Part shown: piece by piece, positions 7,678 through 16,996 of the stretch
Layout: each line of letters opens with the position of its first letter
Numbering within the stretch: position 1 is the stretch's first letter
Assembly (NCBI RefSeq): GCF_000717335.1
Contig: NZ_JNYZ01000023.1
Location: 1-64,000 of the forward strand
DNA from: Amycolatopsis jejuensis
GTDB lineage: Bacteria; Actinomycetota; Actinomycetes; Mycobacteriales; Pseudonocardiaceae
DNA: 64,000 nt
Reading direction: 5' to 3'
The notes under the pieces: generated by a model
What the model was told of the DNA's origin: nothing
The model's input: only the letters and a program-made list of their open reading frames with translations
Databases searched by the model: none
Program-made: the position numbers and the translations under genes

Positions 7678-8280
7678 GGTTGGCCCGGTTTTCGTGAGGC
7701 CTGGGGTGGGCCGGGGTTTGGGCTTGGGGTTTGAGTAGGGCTTGGGTTTGAGTTGGGGCTGGGCAGTTGGGCCGGGTTGGAGTCGATGGGGAGGTGCCGC
7801 TGGTCCAGGCCCGAATTGGCCGAGCTCGACGCGGCTTGACCCAGCCCGGAGTTGGGCCAGGCCGGAGTGGCTTGGCCCGGCCTGTGGGGCCGAACTCAGC
7901 ACGGCCCCGCCCGGCTTGGGCGTCGCCTGACCTGGTTCGGCATAGCCGTGGCCCGACCGGCCGGACAGGCTAGGCGTGGCCTGAAATGACCCGACCCGAC
8001 CCGACCCGACCCGACCCGGCGTGGCCTGGCTCAGCTCGGCGTGGCGTGGCTCGGGGTGGCTTGGTTCTGCCAACCCGGCGCAGTTCGGCTGGGTCTAGTT
8101 CCGATTGGCCCGAAGCGGTCCGATCCGGCCGAGTCCGACTTGGACCAAGTCACCTCCAGCTTGGGTCCCGATCGGTTGGGCTCATCCCGGTTGGGATCGG
8201 CTCGTCCCACCCGCCCGGTCGACCGCGCCACCCCGCCAACCCGCGCCGGAGGCCAACCCGGCGGTCAGTGCCGAGGGTGA
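7678..8280. repeat. Long degenerate low-complexity spacer with GACCC pentamer array
   Basis: About 600 bp holds no convincing gene. The tract is built of short degenerate repeats: T/G-rich runs (TTGGGCTTGGGGTTTGAG type) at the left, then units resembling GGCCCGG..TTGG, then six exact copies of GACCC at 7988-8017, then units of about 20 bp (TTCGGCTGGG, TTGGCCCGAAGC, TCCGGCCGAG) that resemble the 20-bp minisatellite at 32558-32717. It looks like replication slippage products rather than genes. Confidence 0.7.
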
Positions 8281-8330
8281 GAAAAAGAGCGGTGGGGCCG
8301 ACCCCAAAACCGGGACCGGCCCCCACCGCC
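8281..8330 (-). terminator. Terminator of the GH76-like gene
   Basis: Positions 8289-8300 pair with 8317-8329 (one bulged base) to give a GC-rich stem. Read on the minus strand the stem is followed by TTTTT (complement of 8282-8286). It lies 16 bp past the stop codon at 8346, in the right place to end that transcript. Confidence 0.75.
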
Positions 8331-8345
8331 CTCAACCATGCCCTC

Positions 8346-10562
8346 CTAATGCTTCGCCAAGTTCACATCGTCGATGTTCACCCATTGCCCCGCACCGGCG
8401 TCCGAGTAGAAGCCGATCGTTGCCTGGCCGTTTGTCACCGGGACGTTGCGGATCGACACCAGCGTCCACGTGCTGCCGGATGCGTCGCTCATGTCTGCCG
8501 TCAGGTCGGCGCCGTTGCCGAAGTCCTTCACGTCCAGGTACGCCGCATTCTGGCCACCGCTGCTGCGGACCCATGCGGTGACGTCATACGTGCCATTCGG
8601 CAAGCCCGTCACATTCTGCGACGTGTATACCCGGTACGCGCTGCTCTTGTAGTGCGTCAGCGTGTAGTCCCCGGTACGCGCGTCGTACGGCGCTGCCTTC
8701 TTTTCCGTGAAACTCGACCCGTCGTTGGCCGTGTTGCCGAAGTTGTAGGCCGTCCAGCGGGAGGGGGTCTGGGTTGCCTTTCCGTCGTCCTCGAAGGAGA
8801 AGTTGCGGGCCGTGTATGCCGGAGTGGTCACCGCTGCCGGGGTGAGGAGTACGTCGTCCACGTTGATCCACTGGCCTGCGCTCGCCTTCGAGTACACGCC
8901 GATGGTTGCCTGCCCGTTCGTCACTGGCACGTTCGGGATCGACACCTGCGTCCAACCGCTGTTCGGTACCCCGCGGACGTCGGCCGTCAAGTCTGCGCCG
9001 TTGCCGAAGTCCTTCACATCCAGGTACGCCGCCTCCTGGCCGCCGCTGCTGCGTACCCATGCCGACACCGTGTACGTGCCGTTCGGGACGTGTGCGGTCT
9101 GGAACGCGTACGTCTGGTACGGCGAATTCTTGTACTGCGTCAGCACATACGACCCGTGGTGCGCGTCCTTCTGTTCGGCGAAAGTCGCGCCGTCGTTGGC
9201 CGAGTTGCCGAAACCGTAGGTCAGCCAGCCGAAGGGGGCGTTCGTCCGAGCGCCGTCGGTTTCGAAGCCTGCGTTGAGCAGCGATGAAGCACCCGACTGC
9301 GCGTCCAGCACCCGGTACATCAGGTCGATGCCGGTGAAGTTCCCCGACGCCAATCCGTTGGCGGGCAGCTTGTTCGGCACCTGCCAGTTCGTGTACAGGA
9401 GATTGTCCGACAGATGCCGGTTGTCCCACGCGGTTTGCGCATTGTCGTGCATCCAGCCGAGATACTGTTTCTGCCCGGTGGCATTCAGGAAATTCACGAT
9501 GCCACGCGACATGATTCCCTTGGCGACCGTGTTCTGGTTCTGATCAGGGTCGACCCACAGGTTGTAATGCGCGCCGCCGTTCGACGTGAGCCATTGCGGC
9601 CACAGGATTTGCTTGCCCTGGTAAGGAATGGTGAATCGGTTACGGCCCCAGTCGATCACGCGCTGGCCGTCGCTGAGGTATTTCGGGTCGTGTGTGTCCG
9701 CGTACATCGCCGCGGCCGAATCGGCGATCAGGCCGACGTTCATCATGTAATGGTTCTTGTCGTAATACCCGGTCTGCGAACCATTGGTGCCGTTGAGAAT
9801 GCTGCCGTCCTGCTGCAACCACAGCATGGACCAGTCGTACGTCATTTTCGCGTACTGCTTGTACGTGTAGCTCTGGCCCAGTGCATTGTTGTACATCGTC
9901 TGGTTCGGGAAATATTTCGCGAGCGCCATGGCGATGTACGGCAGCTGTCCGGTGGTGGAAATGTCCTTGTAGTCGCCGATGTTCTTCCAGTCGTGCCACA
10001 CGCCGTAGTCGCCGTAGCCGGCGCGGCTGTCGAGCTGGGTTTCGAGAATATAGCGGGTTTCCGCTTCGACTTCTTGCAACAGGTGTGGATCGCGAGTCGC
10101 CTCGTACGCGCACAGGCCCGCGCTGATGTTCCACAGATAGTCGTCGTTCGCGTCGTTTCCTCCGGTCCACCAATACGGGTCGGTGGTGGTGCGCTGCACG
10201 CCGTTGACGGTTTCGGTCCAGGTGAATGTGGTGGCTTCACTGCGTTCGAAACCGTAGTACGTGTCGCGCAGCAGTTGCCGGTATTTTCCGCCGGTATTGG
10301 CATTGGCGGTGCACAACCCTTGCCGGATGTAGGCGCTCGTCCACAGATCCAGCGGGGAATGGTCGCTGATGGACGCGTAGAACATCCCATTGCCGGGGTT
10401 GTAATAGGTGTTCAGAAAAGCCGTGAGGGCAGTTTCCGCGTTGTCCAGGGTGTAGGGCTGCGCGGCTTTGGCCGGCCGCGCGGTGACCAGCGCGGTGGCC
10501 AAGGCCGTGACGAACAACAACGCCACCAACGACAAACGTCTGCAACTTTGGAGTACGGACAT
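8346..10562 (-). CDS. Secreted GH76-like glycoside hydrolase with two C-terminal carbohydrate-binding-like modules
   Basis: The product is 738 residues with a signal peptide ending near AKAA-QP. The catalytic part (about 38-440) has an (alpha/alpha)6-type helical repeat pattern and an NDDYLWNISAGLCAYEAT stretch with adjacent aspartates 140-141, matching the catalytic Asp pair of GH76 endo-alpha-1,6-mannanases. Two copies of a module of about 140 residues follow; each contains AWVRSSGGQ, AAYLDVKDFGNGADLTAD and VPVTNGQATIG, so they arose by duplication and are probably glycan-binding. ATG at 10562 has GGGAAGG upstream; the open frame runs on to 11099 but that part overlaps the LacI gene and is not coding. 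Family assignment is by eye and moderate; another helical-barrel hydrolase is possible. Confidence 0.7.
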   Translation of the reverse strand: MSVLQSCRRLSLVALLFVTALATALVTARPAKAAQPYTLDNAETALTAFLNTYYNPGNGMFYASISDHSPLDLWTSAYIRQGLCTANANTGGKYRQLLRDTYYGFERSEATTFTWTETVNGVQRTTTDPYWWTGGNDANDDYLWNISAGLCAYEATRDPHLLQEVEAETRYILETQLDSRAGYGDYGVWHDWKNIGDYKDISTTGQLPYIAMALAKYFPNQTMYNNALGQSYTYKQYAKMTYDWSMLWLQQDGSILNGTNGSQTGYYDKNHYMMNVGLIADSAAAMYADTHDPKYLSDGQRVIDWGRNRFTIPYQGKQILWPQWLTSNGGAHYNLWVDPDQNQNTVAKGIMSRGIVNFLNATGQKQYLGWMHDNAQTAWDNRHLSDNLLYTNWQVPNKLPANGLASGNFTGIDLMYRVLDAQSGASSLLNAGFETDGARTNAPFGWLTYGFGNSANDGATFAEQKDAHHGSYVLTQYKNSPYQTYAFQTAHVPNGTYTVSAWVRSSGGQEAAYLDVKDFGNGADLTADVRGVPNSGWTQVSIPNVPVTNGQATIGVYSKASAGQWINVDDVLLTPAAVTTPAYTARNFSFEDDGKATQTPSRWTAYNFGNTANDGSSFTEKKAAPYDARTGDYTLTHYKSSAYRVYTSQNVTGLPNGTYDVTAWVRSSGGQNAAYLDVKDFGNGADLTADMSDASGSTWTLVSIRNVPVTNGQATIGFYSDAGAGQWVNIDDVNLAKH

Positions 10563-10601
10563 CGGGCCTTCCCTTGTCGGGGGCTGCAAGTGGCCGTGAT
10601 C

Positions 10602-10617
10602 CGGAAAACGGTTTCCG
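10602..10617. promoter_or_regulatory. Candidate LacI-family operator before the GH76-like gene
   Basis: CGGAAA (10602-10607) and TTTCCG (10612-10617) form an inverted repeat with a 4-nt centre (ACGG), 40 bp upstream of the start at 10562. Closely related palindromes lie in the divergent region at 11820-11833 and 11894-11919, so a single regulator, the adjacent LacI protein, could bind all of them. Confidence 0.55.
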
Positions 10618-10654
10618 AACCGTAGCGGCCCGCTCGCCCGACCGTCAAGGAATC

Positions 10655-11773
10655 TCAGGGCAACGGTTCGGTTTCGTGGCCGGGCAACATTTCTGGGCGC
10701 TCGGCAGGAGCGACCGGAGTGGCCGCAGCGGCCGGAGCAGGCGGGAACCACCCCCGGCTCTCCGAAGACTCCCGCACCACCAACCGGCACGGCACCGACC
10801 GGACCCCGCTTTCCAGCGCTTTCCCGTTCATCGCATCCAGCAGCTCGGTCGCCGCGACGCGGCCGAGTTCGTGCAGGTTCAGGTCGATGGTGGTGAGCGG
10901 CGGGCGGGCGGCCTCGGCCATCACCTCCCAGTTGTCGAAGCCGACCACGCCGACCTCGTCGGGGACCTTGTGCCCGCTTTCGCGCAGCCCATCCAGCAGT
11001 CCGCGGGCGATCTGGTCGCTGCCGCAGAACACGCCGTCGAACGGCTTTCCGCTGCGGACCAGGATGCTTGCCGCCTCGCGGCCCCAGCGTTCGCTCCACT
11101 CGCCCATCAGCGGTTCGCCGAGCACCATTTCCTGTCCCACCGCGGAAAACGCGGCCGTGGCGCCCTCGATCCGCCGCTGCGTGGCGAGGTGGTGCTGTGG
11201 TCCGGTGACGTGCGCGATCCGCCGCCGTCCGGTGCTGAACAGGTGTTTCACCGCGCGTTCGGCGCCCTCCCGATCGGCGTGGATGAGCGACCGGTCGCGC
11301 GGGTCCTCCGACTGCGCCAGCACGTAGATCACCGGAATCGGCAGGTCCTGACCCAGCGACGGGCGCGGATCGCTGCCGCGGCCGGTGACGATGATGCCGT
11401 CGACCCGGCGGGCCAGCAGCGTGTGCAGGTAGTGCCCCTCGCGGATGCGGTCGTCACGGCCGTCGCACAGCAGCACCGAAATCTGGCCCGCGCCCAGCGT
11501 GTCCTCGACGCCCAGCATCACCGGGATGGTGAACCGGCCGAAGCTGTCGCTGGTGAGCACGCCGACGGTGTACGTGCGCCCCTCGAGCAGGCTGCGCGCC
11601 AGCAGGTTCGTGGAAAACCCGAGTTCCTCCGCGGCGGCAAGCACGCGTTGCCGCGTTTCCGGGCGCAGTTGCCCGCGCCCGTTCAGCGCCTTCGACACGG
11701 TGCCCGGGGACACGCCTGCCCGCACCGCGACGTCCGCCACCGTCGCTGCCTTGCGCCGCCCGCCCTGCCTCAT
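10655..11773 (-). CDS. LacI-family transcriptional regulator of the glycan locus
   Basis: The product is 372 residues. The N-terminal helix-turn-helix is clear (TVADVAVRAGVSPGTVSKALNG), followed by the hinge LGFSTNLLARSL and a periplasmic-binding-protein-like sensor domain (VGVLTSDSFGRFTIPVMLG onward). The C-terminal Ala/Pro-rich tail after about 340 is not part of the fold. It sits between the GH76-like gene, on the same strand 92 bp downstream, and the divergent sugar ABC importer. This position and the shared palindromes suggest it represses both arms until a sugar released from the glycan binds. ATG start at 11773. Confidence 0.9.
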   Translation of the reverse strand: MRQGGRRKAATVADVAVRAGVSPGTVSKALNGRGQLRPETRQRVLAAAEELGFSTNLLARSLLEGRTYTVGVLTSDSFGRFTIPVMLGVEDTLGAGQISVLLCDGRDDRIREGHYLHTLLARRVDGIIVTGRGSDPRPSLGQDLPIPVIYVLAQSEDPRDRSLIHADREGAERAVKHLFSTGRRRIAHVTGPQHHLATQRRIEGATAAFSAVGQEMVLGEPLMGEWSERWGREAASILVRSGKPFDGVFCGSDQIARGLLDGLRESGHKVPDEVGVVGFDNWEVMAEAARPPLTTIDLNLHELGRVAATELLDAMNGKALESGVRSVPCRLVVRESSESRGWFPPAPAAAATPVAPAERPEMLPGHETEPLP

Positions 11774-11819
11774 CGTGATCCCGCCCCTCCACTTGGTTTT
11801 CCGGACAGTGTAACTGCCG

Positions 11820-11833
11820 CGGAAACATTTCCG
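11820..11833. promoter_or_regulatory. Candidate LacI-family operator in divergent region (site 1)
   Basis: CGGAAA and TTTCCG flank a 2-nt centre at 11820-11833, 47 bp upstream of the LacI gene. It shares its half-sites with 10602-10617, though with a different spacer length. Likely autoregulation. Confidence 0.45.
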
Positions 11834-11893
11834 TAGCGCTGGTGCACAACACAGTTCGGATACTGGCCCTTGACGGGGAATCTGCCGCGTCTT

Positions 11894-11919
11894 AGGTTTC
11901 GGAAAACCTTATCCGAAAC
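11894..11919. promoter_or_regulatory. Candidate LacI-family operator in divergent region (site 2)
   Basis: Two overlapping inverted repeats: AGGTTT (11894-11899) with AAACCT (11904-11909), centre CGGA; and GTTTCGGA (11896-11903) with TCCGAAAC (11912-11919). It lies 36 bp upstream of the ABC transporter start, over the expected promoter. Confidence 0.5.
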
Positions 11920-11954
11920 TTGCCGTCGTGGCGGGTTCGAAGGAGACGAGTGTC

Positions 11955-13262
11955 ATGGCCAGTGCCCGACTGCGCGCGTTGCTGCTCGCCGCGGCTGCCG
12001 CGGTTTCCCTGACAGCGTGCGGTGGCGGCGGGTCCGGGGACGCGCCCGGTGCCGCGGGAGACTCCGCGACCGGGGTCGACGACGGGGCGAACCTGAGCAT
12101 GTGGGTGCGGGCCAACGGCACCGGTTCCTACAGCCAGGCGCTCGTCGACGCGTACAACGCGAGCCACAAGAACCACGTCACCCTCACTGCGGTGCCGGAC
12201 GCGAACTATCAGCAGAAGGTCGGCGTCGCGGCGGGTTCGGGCAGTCTGCCGGACCTGCTCACCTCCGACGTCGCGTACGCGCCGAACTACTCCCAGCAGG
12301 GCATCTGGGCCGACATCACCAGCCGCGTGCAGGCGTTGCCGTTCCACGACGCGCTGGTCGGCTCGCACGTCAAGGCCGCAACGGCCGACGGCAAAACCTA
12401 CGCCGTACCGCACAAAGTGGACTCCTCGGTGATCCTCTACAACGCGGACCTGTTCACCAAGGCCGGTCTCGACCCGAAGGTGCCGCCGAAGACCTTCACC
12501 GACCTGTACAACGACGCGAAGGCAATCCGCGCCACCGGCGGCGACACGTACGGCTTCTACTTCGCGGGCAACTGTCCCGGCTGCAACGCGTACACCGCGA
12601 TGCCGTACGCGGTCGCCGCGGGCACGCCGCCGATCTCGCCCGACGGCAAGTCGGCCGATGTGCACAGCCCCGCGCTGCAGGAGGCATTCGCGCTGTACAA
12701 GCGGATGTTCGACGAGGGGATCGTGCCGAGCTCGGCCAAGACCGAGAGCGGGTCGACCTGGACGACGCTGTTCGAGGCAGGCAAGGTCGGCATCCTGCCC
12801 GCCGGGTCGTTCGAGTTCGCGAACCTCGCGAAGGTGAACTTCAAGTGGGGTATCGCGCCGATCATGTCGCCGGACGGCAAGGCGACCTCGACCTACGTCG
12901 GCGGCGACGACCTCGGCATCGCGGCCAACTCGAAGAAGGCCGCGCAGGCGTGGAACTTCATTGCCTGGACGCTGGATCAGAAGACGCAGGTGGACGTAGT
13001 CGCGAAGGCCGGAAACCTGCCCGTGCGTACGGATTTGGCGGGCAACCAGTACACCACCGCCGACCCGCGGTTCGCCGAGACCGCGAAGGGCCTCGAACAC
13101 GGGTACACGCCAGCTTCCCTGGCGTACGGTCAGGTGTTCAACGACAACACCGGACCATGGAACCAGCTCGTGCAGCAGGCGGTCTTCGGTTCCGGCGATG
13201 CGAAGCAGGCGTTCGAAACGGCGCAGTCGGCAATCCAAGCGAAGCTGCAGGCCGGAAACTGA
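11955..13262 (+). CDS. ABC sugar importer, solute-binding lipoprotein
   Basis: The product is 435 residues of the family 1 extracellular solute-binding type. It begins with a lipoprotein signal, lipobox SLTAC, followed by a Gly-rich linker, so it is lipid-anchored outside the membrane. The mature part shows typical features: a YNASHKNHVTLTAV strand, PDLLTSDVAYAPNY, YAVPHKVDSSVILYN, and a WNFIAWTLD helix near the end. ATG at 11955 has a GGAG site at 11942-11945; an in-frame GTG six bases earlier is possible. It is the first gene of a four-gene run with two permeases and a GH127 enzyme. No ATPase is encoded here; in streptomycetes such importers share the ATPase MsiK. Confidence 0.9.
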   Translation: MASARLRALLLAAAAAVSLTACGGGGSGDAPGAAGDSATGVDDGANLSMWVRANGTGSYSQALVDAYNASHKNHVTLTAVPDANYQQKVGVAAGSGSLPDLLTSDVAYAPNYSQQGIWADITSRVQALPFHDALVGSHVKAATADGKTYAVPHKVDSSVILYNADLFTKAGLDPKVPPKTFTDLYNDAKAIRATGGDTYGFYFAGNCPGCNAYTAMPYAVAAGTPPISPDGKSADVHSPALQEAFALYKRMFDEGIVPSSAKTESGSTWTTLFEAGKVGILPAGSFEFANLAKVNFKWGIAPIMSPDGKATSTYVGGDDLGIAANSKKAAQAWNFIAWTLDQKTQVDVVAKAGNLPVRTDLAGNQYTTADPRFAETAKGLEHGYTPASLAYGQVFNDNTGPWNQLVQQAVFGSGDAKQAFETAQSAIQAKLQAGN

Positions 13263-13263
13263 A

Positions 13264-14205
13264 ATGACGACCACCCTCCCGTCCCGGCCCGCGGCGGCCC
13301 GGCCTCGCCGGAAAGCCGCGGGCACCGGGGCGCGCACCACCGGCAGGCCGCTCACCGGGCTGCTGTTCGTCACGCCGACCGCGCTGATCGTGATCGCATT
13401 CTTCGTGGTACCGCTGGGAATCATGCTGTTCATGTCGCTCAGCGACTGGCCGCTGCTCGGCTCTCCCAGTTTCGCCGGGTTCGACAATTACGCGAAGATC
13501 TTCCACGACAAGCTGTTCCTGTCGGCCATCACGTTCACGCTCGTCTACACCGGAATCACCACGGTCGTGGTATTCGGGATTTCCTTTGTGCTCGTGGCGA
13601 TTTCGAACAGCCCGCGGCGTGGCGCGAAGTTCTACCGCACGGCGTTTTTCCTGCCGTATGTGCTCGGTACCGCGTCGGCGGCATTGTTGTGGGGCGTGGA
13701 CGCGAACGACCAGGTCGGCGTGTTCAACCGGATTCTGCAGGACCTCGGAATCCTGAGCGAACCGGCGGGTTTCCTTGCCACGCCGGCAAAAGCGCTGTTC
13801 ACCGTGATCGCGATGGTGGTGTGGAAGTTCATCGGGTTCCAAGTGGTGGTCCTGTTGGTCGCGTTGCGGTCGGTGCCGGCGGAACTGTACGAGGCAGCGA
13901 AACTCGACGGCGCGAATGCGTGGGCCAGGTTGCGGTACATCACACTGCCGTACCTGCGACCGACGCTCACTTTGCTTTTCATGCTCTCGGTTGCCGGTTC
14001 CGTGCTGGCCTTCGACCAGTTCTACGTACTCACCCAAGGTGGCCCGGCGAATTCGACCGTCACGGTGGTGCTCGATCTGTACAACACGGCTTTCAGTCAT
14101 TTCAAGCTCGGTACCGCGGCGGCGATGTCGGTGGTCCTGCTGATCGCCTTGGTGTTGATCAATGCGGTTCAGTTGCGGTTGCGTCGTGAGAAAGGGGATG
14201 CGTAG
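13264..14205 (+). CDS. ABC sugar importer permease (MalF type)
   Basis: The product is 313 residues with six predicted transmembrane helices. The conserved EAA loop that docks to the ATPase reads EAAKLDGANAWARLRYITLP near residues 210-229. ATG at 13264 lies 1 bp after the stop of the binding-protein gene, and its stop overlaps the next gene's start by one base, so the three are translated together. The Arg-rich N-terminal tail is cytoplasmic. Confidence 0.9.
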   Translation: MTTTLPSRPAAARPRRKAAGTGARTTGRPLTGLLFVTPTALIVIAFFVVPLGIMLFMSLSDWPLLGSPSFAGFDNYAKIFHDKLFLSAITFTLVYTGITTVVVFGISFVLVAISNSPRRGAKFYRTAFFLPYVLGTASAALLWGVDANDQVGVFNRILQDLGILSEPAGFLATPAKALFTVIAMVVWKFIGFQVVVLLVALRSVPAELYEAAKLDGANAWARLRYITLPYLRPTLTLLFMLSVAGSVLAFDQFYVLTQGGPANSTVTVVLDLYNTAFSHFKLGTAAAMSVVLLIALVLINAVQLRLRREKGDA

Positions 14206-15095
14206 TGGTCGCGGTGCTGGGGGAGGCCCGGCCGCGCCAGGTGTCCGGACGGCCGTGGAGCGAGCGGGCGCTGCGGCTGATCGGGTACCACGGCGTGGGA
14301 TTGACACTCGCGCTCGCGTTCCTGTTCCCTTTGGTGTGGGCGTTCATCAACTCCGTGAAGACGCCCGCCGAGGCGAATGCCATTCCGTCCACCTGGCTGC
14401 CGCACGCGCTTTCGCTGGGTAACTACGCGTCGCTGCTCAAATTCGGCGCGGGACTCTGGACGTATCTCGGCAACAGCATTGTGCTGGCCGCGCTGGTGGT
14501 GGTCGGCACGGTAGTGGTGTGCGTCCTCGGCGGGTACGGCTTCTCCCGGTTCCAGTTCCGCGGCCGCAACCTGCTTTTCGCGGCCACGCTGGCCATTCTG
14601 ATGGTGCCGTACGCGACAATCCTGGTTCCGCTGTACATCGTGCTTGGCAAACTCGGTTTGCAGAACAGTGTATTCGGGCTGGCCATCGTGCTCATCATGT
14701 TCCAGCTTCCGTTCGGGATGTACATGATGCGCAACAGTTTCGACTCGGTCCCGCGCGAGCTCGAAGAGGCGGCGCTGGTGGACGGTTGCTCGAATTTCGG
14801 TGCCCTGTGGCGAGTTTCGCTGCGGATCGTGATGCCGGGTATCATCACCGTCGCCTTGTTCTCGTTCCTGGCCTCGTGGAACGAATTCCTGGCACCCTTG
14901 ATCTTCCTGCAGGACGGCGATAAATACACCTTGCCGATCATGCTGGTGAACATCAGCGCCGGTGACTACGGCACGGTCGACTACGGTGCACTGCAGGCCG
15001 GTGTCGTGCTCTCCGCGCTCCCGTGCCTCCTGCTTTACCTGTTCCTGCAGCGGTTCTTCGTCGGCGGTCTGCTCAGCGGCGCGCTGCGCGGCTGA
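14205..15095 (+). CDS. ABC sugar importer permease (MalG type)
   Basis: The product is 296 residues with six predicted helices and the EAA loop EEAALVDGCSNFGALWRVSL near 187-206. The GTG start overlaps the stop of the preceding permease (TAGTG), a sign of translational coupling. Together with the binding protein and the other permease it makes a CUT1-type importer that would bring in oligosaccharides freed by the neighbouring hydrolases. Confidence 0.9.
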   Translation: MVAVLGEARPRQVSGRPWSERALRLIGYHGVGLTLALAFLFPLVWAFINSVKTPAEANAIPSTWLPHALSLGNYASLLKFGAGLWTYLGNSIVLAALVVVGTVVVCVLGGYGFSRFQFRGRNLLFAATLAILMVPYATILVPLYIVLGKLGLQNSVFGLAIVLIMFQLPFGMYMMRNSFDSVPRELEEAALVDGCSNFGALWRVSLRIVMPGIITVALFSFLASWNEFLAPLIFLQDGDKYTLPIMLVNISAGDYGTVDYGALQAGVVLSALPCLLLYLFLQRFFVGGLLSGALRG

Positions 15096-15115
15096 GTGTG
15101 GAAGGAGTTTCCCGA

Positions 15116-16996
15116 GTGAGACGCGCAACCGGTTCCTGGTCCGAGCTGCCGCTCGGCGCCATCCGGCCGTCCGGCTGGCTGGCCGACCAGCTGCGGCTGC
15201 AGGCGAGCGGGCTGACCGGCCGGCTCGAGGAGGTGTGGCCCGACGTCGGCCCGGACAGCGAATGGCTCGGTGGCACCGGCGAGAACTGGGAACGCGGACC
15301 GTACTATGTGGACGGACTGCTGCCGCTCGCGCACGTCCTCGACGACGCGCAATTGCGGGCCAGGGCGGAGAAGTGGGTCGAAGCGATCCTCGGCAGCCAG
15401 CGTGCGGACGGGCAGTTCGGGCCGAAGTCCAATGAGGACTGGTGGCCGCGGATGGTCGCGCTCAAAGTGTTGATCCAGCACGCGGACGCGACCGACGACG
15501 AACGTGTCGCCCCGTTCCTCGAACGCTACTTCCGTTACCAGCTGGAGCACTTGCCGGACCGTCCACTTGCGAGCTGGGGCGCGGCAAGGGGGGCGGAAAA
15601 TGCGTTGGCGGTGTATTGGCTTTACCGCCGTACCCAAGAATCCTGGTTGGCTGACCTCGGCCGGTTGCTGCTGGCGCAGACGTCGGACTGGGTCACGTTC
15701 CTCGGCAAGGAGCTCACGCCGGGCCCGACGCGGCAGATGCAGCACCTCAAACATTGCGTGAACGTCGCAATGGGACTGAAGAAGGCGGCGGTCGAGTACC
15801 TCTTCGACAGCCAAGAGAGCCATCGCGCCGAGACCCGTGACATGTTCGCGAGCCTGGATCGCTTGCACGGCTTGGTGCACGGCGTGTTTTCCGGCGACGA
15901 ATGGCTGGCCGGACGCGAACCACACCACGGAGTGGAGACGTGTCAGGTCGTGGAATTGATGCGTACCCTCGAAGAAGTCACCGCGATTTTCGCCGACGGC
16001 AGCTATGGCGATCTTCTCGAACAGGTCGCGTACAACCTGCTCCCGGCGTCGAACGACCCGCGTATGCTGGCGCATCAGTACCACCAGCAAGCCAATCAGG
16101 TGCTGGTTTCCTTCGCGCAACGCGATTGGACGTACAGCGGGATCGACGCCAATGTCTTCGGCCTTGAACCGCAATTCGGCTGCTGCACGGCGAATTACCA
16201 CCAGGGCTGGCCGAAACTGGTGCGCTCGTCGTGGCTGGAAACGTCCGACGGGCTTGCAGCGGTTACGTATGCACCGTGCACTGTGTCGACGGCGATCGGC
16301 GACCAGCCGGTGCGGCTTTCCGTGCTCACCACGTATCCGTTCGAAGAGACCGTCGAAATCTCCGTGGAGACACCGAATCCCACCGAGTTCACGCTGCACC
16401 TCCGAATTCCTGGGTGGTGCTCCGAGGCGACCCTGGAGGTGGCCGGGGAAGCCATCGCGGTGCGCCCGGACGAACGCGGCTACCAGGCTGTGCGACGGCA
16501 GTGGAAGGACGGAGACCGCGTCCGGCTCGTGCTGCCGATGCGCCCGCGCACGGTCGCGCGGGACAAGGGCGCGGTCGGCGTCCGGCTCGGTCCGCTCGTG
16601 ATGGCGTTGGGAGTGAAGGAAGTCTGGCGTCCGGTGCCGGATCACCCCGGCCCGGCGGAATGGGAGATCACCCCGCGGTCGGCGTGGAACATCGGGCTGT
16701 GGCTGGACGATCCCGCGCGGATCGACACCTGGGAAGTCGAACGCCGCCCGGTCGCGGCGGTGCCGTTCACCGCAGCCGACGCGCCGGTGGTGGTGAAGGC
16801 GAAAGGTGCCCCGATTCCGGAGTGGACAATGGTGGCGAACTCCGCCGGACCGCTGCCGCAAAGCCCGGTCGCCGCGAATCTGCCGATCCACCAGGTACTG
16901 CTGATCCCGTACGGCTGCGCCCGGCTGCGGGTCGCGGAACTGCCGGTGATCACGCAGGTCGAAGGCGCCGAGGACGACACCGGCGTGCACCCCTGA
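15116..16996 (+). CDS. GH127-family (DUF1680) glycoside hydrolase, beta-L-arabinofuranosidase type
   Basis: The product is 626 residues and has no signal peptide, so it acts in the cytoplasm. GH127 enzymes carry a zinc site of one Glu and three Cys. Here E274 and C276 (HHGVETCQVVE) and C356-C357 (FGCCTANYHQGWPK) have spacing close to E338, C340, C417 and C418 of the characterised Bifidobacterium enzyme HypBA1, where C417 is the nucleophile. A likely acid/base is E262 in GDEWLAG. GTG start at 15116, with AAGGAG upstream and a 20-bp gap after the permease. It would trim imported oligosaccharides. The sugar specificity (L-arabinofuranose or another, as in GH146) is inferred. Confidence 0.85.
   Translation: MRRATGSWSELPLGAIRPSGWLADQLRLQASGLTGRLEEVWPDVGPDSEWLGGTGENWERGPYYVDGLLPLAHVLDDAQLRARAEKWVEAILGSQRADGQFGPKSNEDWWPRMVALKVLIQHADATDDERVAPFLERYFRYQLEHLPDRPLASWGAARGAENALAVYWLYRRTQESWLADLGRLLLAQTSDWVTFLGKELTPGPTRQMQHLKHCVNVAMGLKKAAVEYLFDSQESHRAETRDMFASLDRLHGLVHGVFSGDEWLAGREPHHGVETCQVVELMRTLEEVTAIFADGSYGDLLEQVAYNLLPASNDPRMLAHQYHQQANQVLVSFAQRDWTYSGIDANVFGLEPQFGCCTANYHQGWPKLVRSSWLETSDGLAAVTYAPCTVSTAIGDQPVRLSVLTTYPFEETVEISVETPNPTEFTLHLRIPGWCSEATLEVAGEAIAVRPDERGYQAVRRQWKDGDRVRLVLPMRPRTVARDKGAVGVRLGPLVMALGVKEVWRPVPDHPGPAEWEITPRSAWNIGLWLDDPARIDTWEVERRPVAAVPFTAADAPVVVKAKGAPIPEWTMVANSAGPLPQSPVAANLPIHQVLLIPYGCARLRVAELPVITQVEGAEDDTGVHP

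Noticed and set aside
10563..11099. Upstream extension of the GH76-like frame
   Set aside because: It overlaps the LacI gene antisense, has shadow-like composition, and the ATG at 10562 has a ribosome site and signal peptide.
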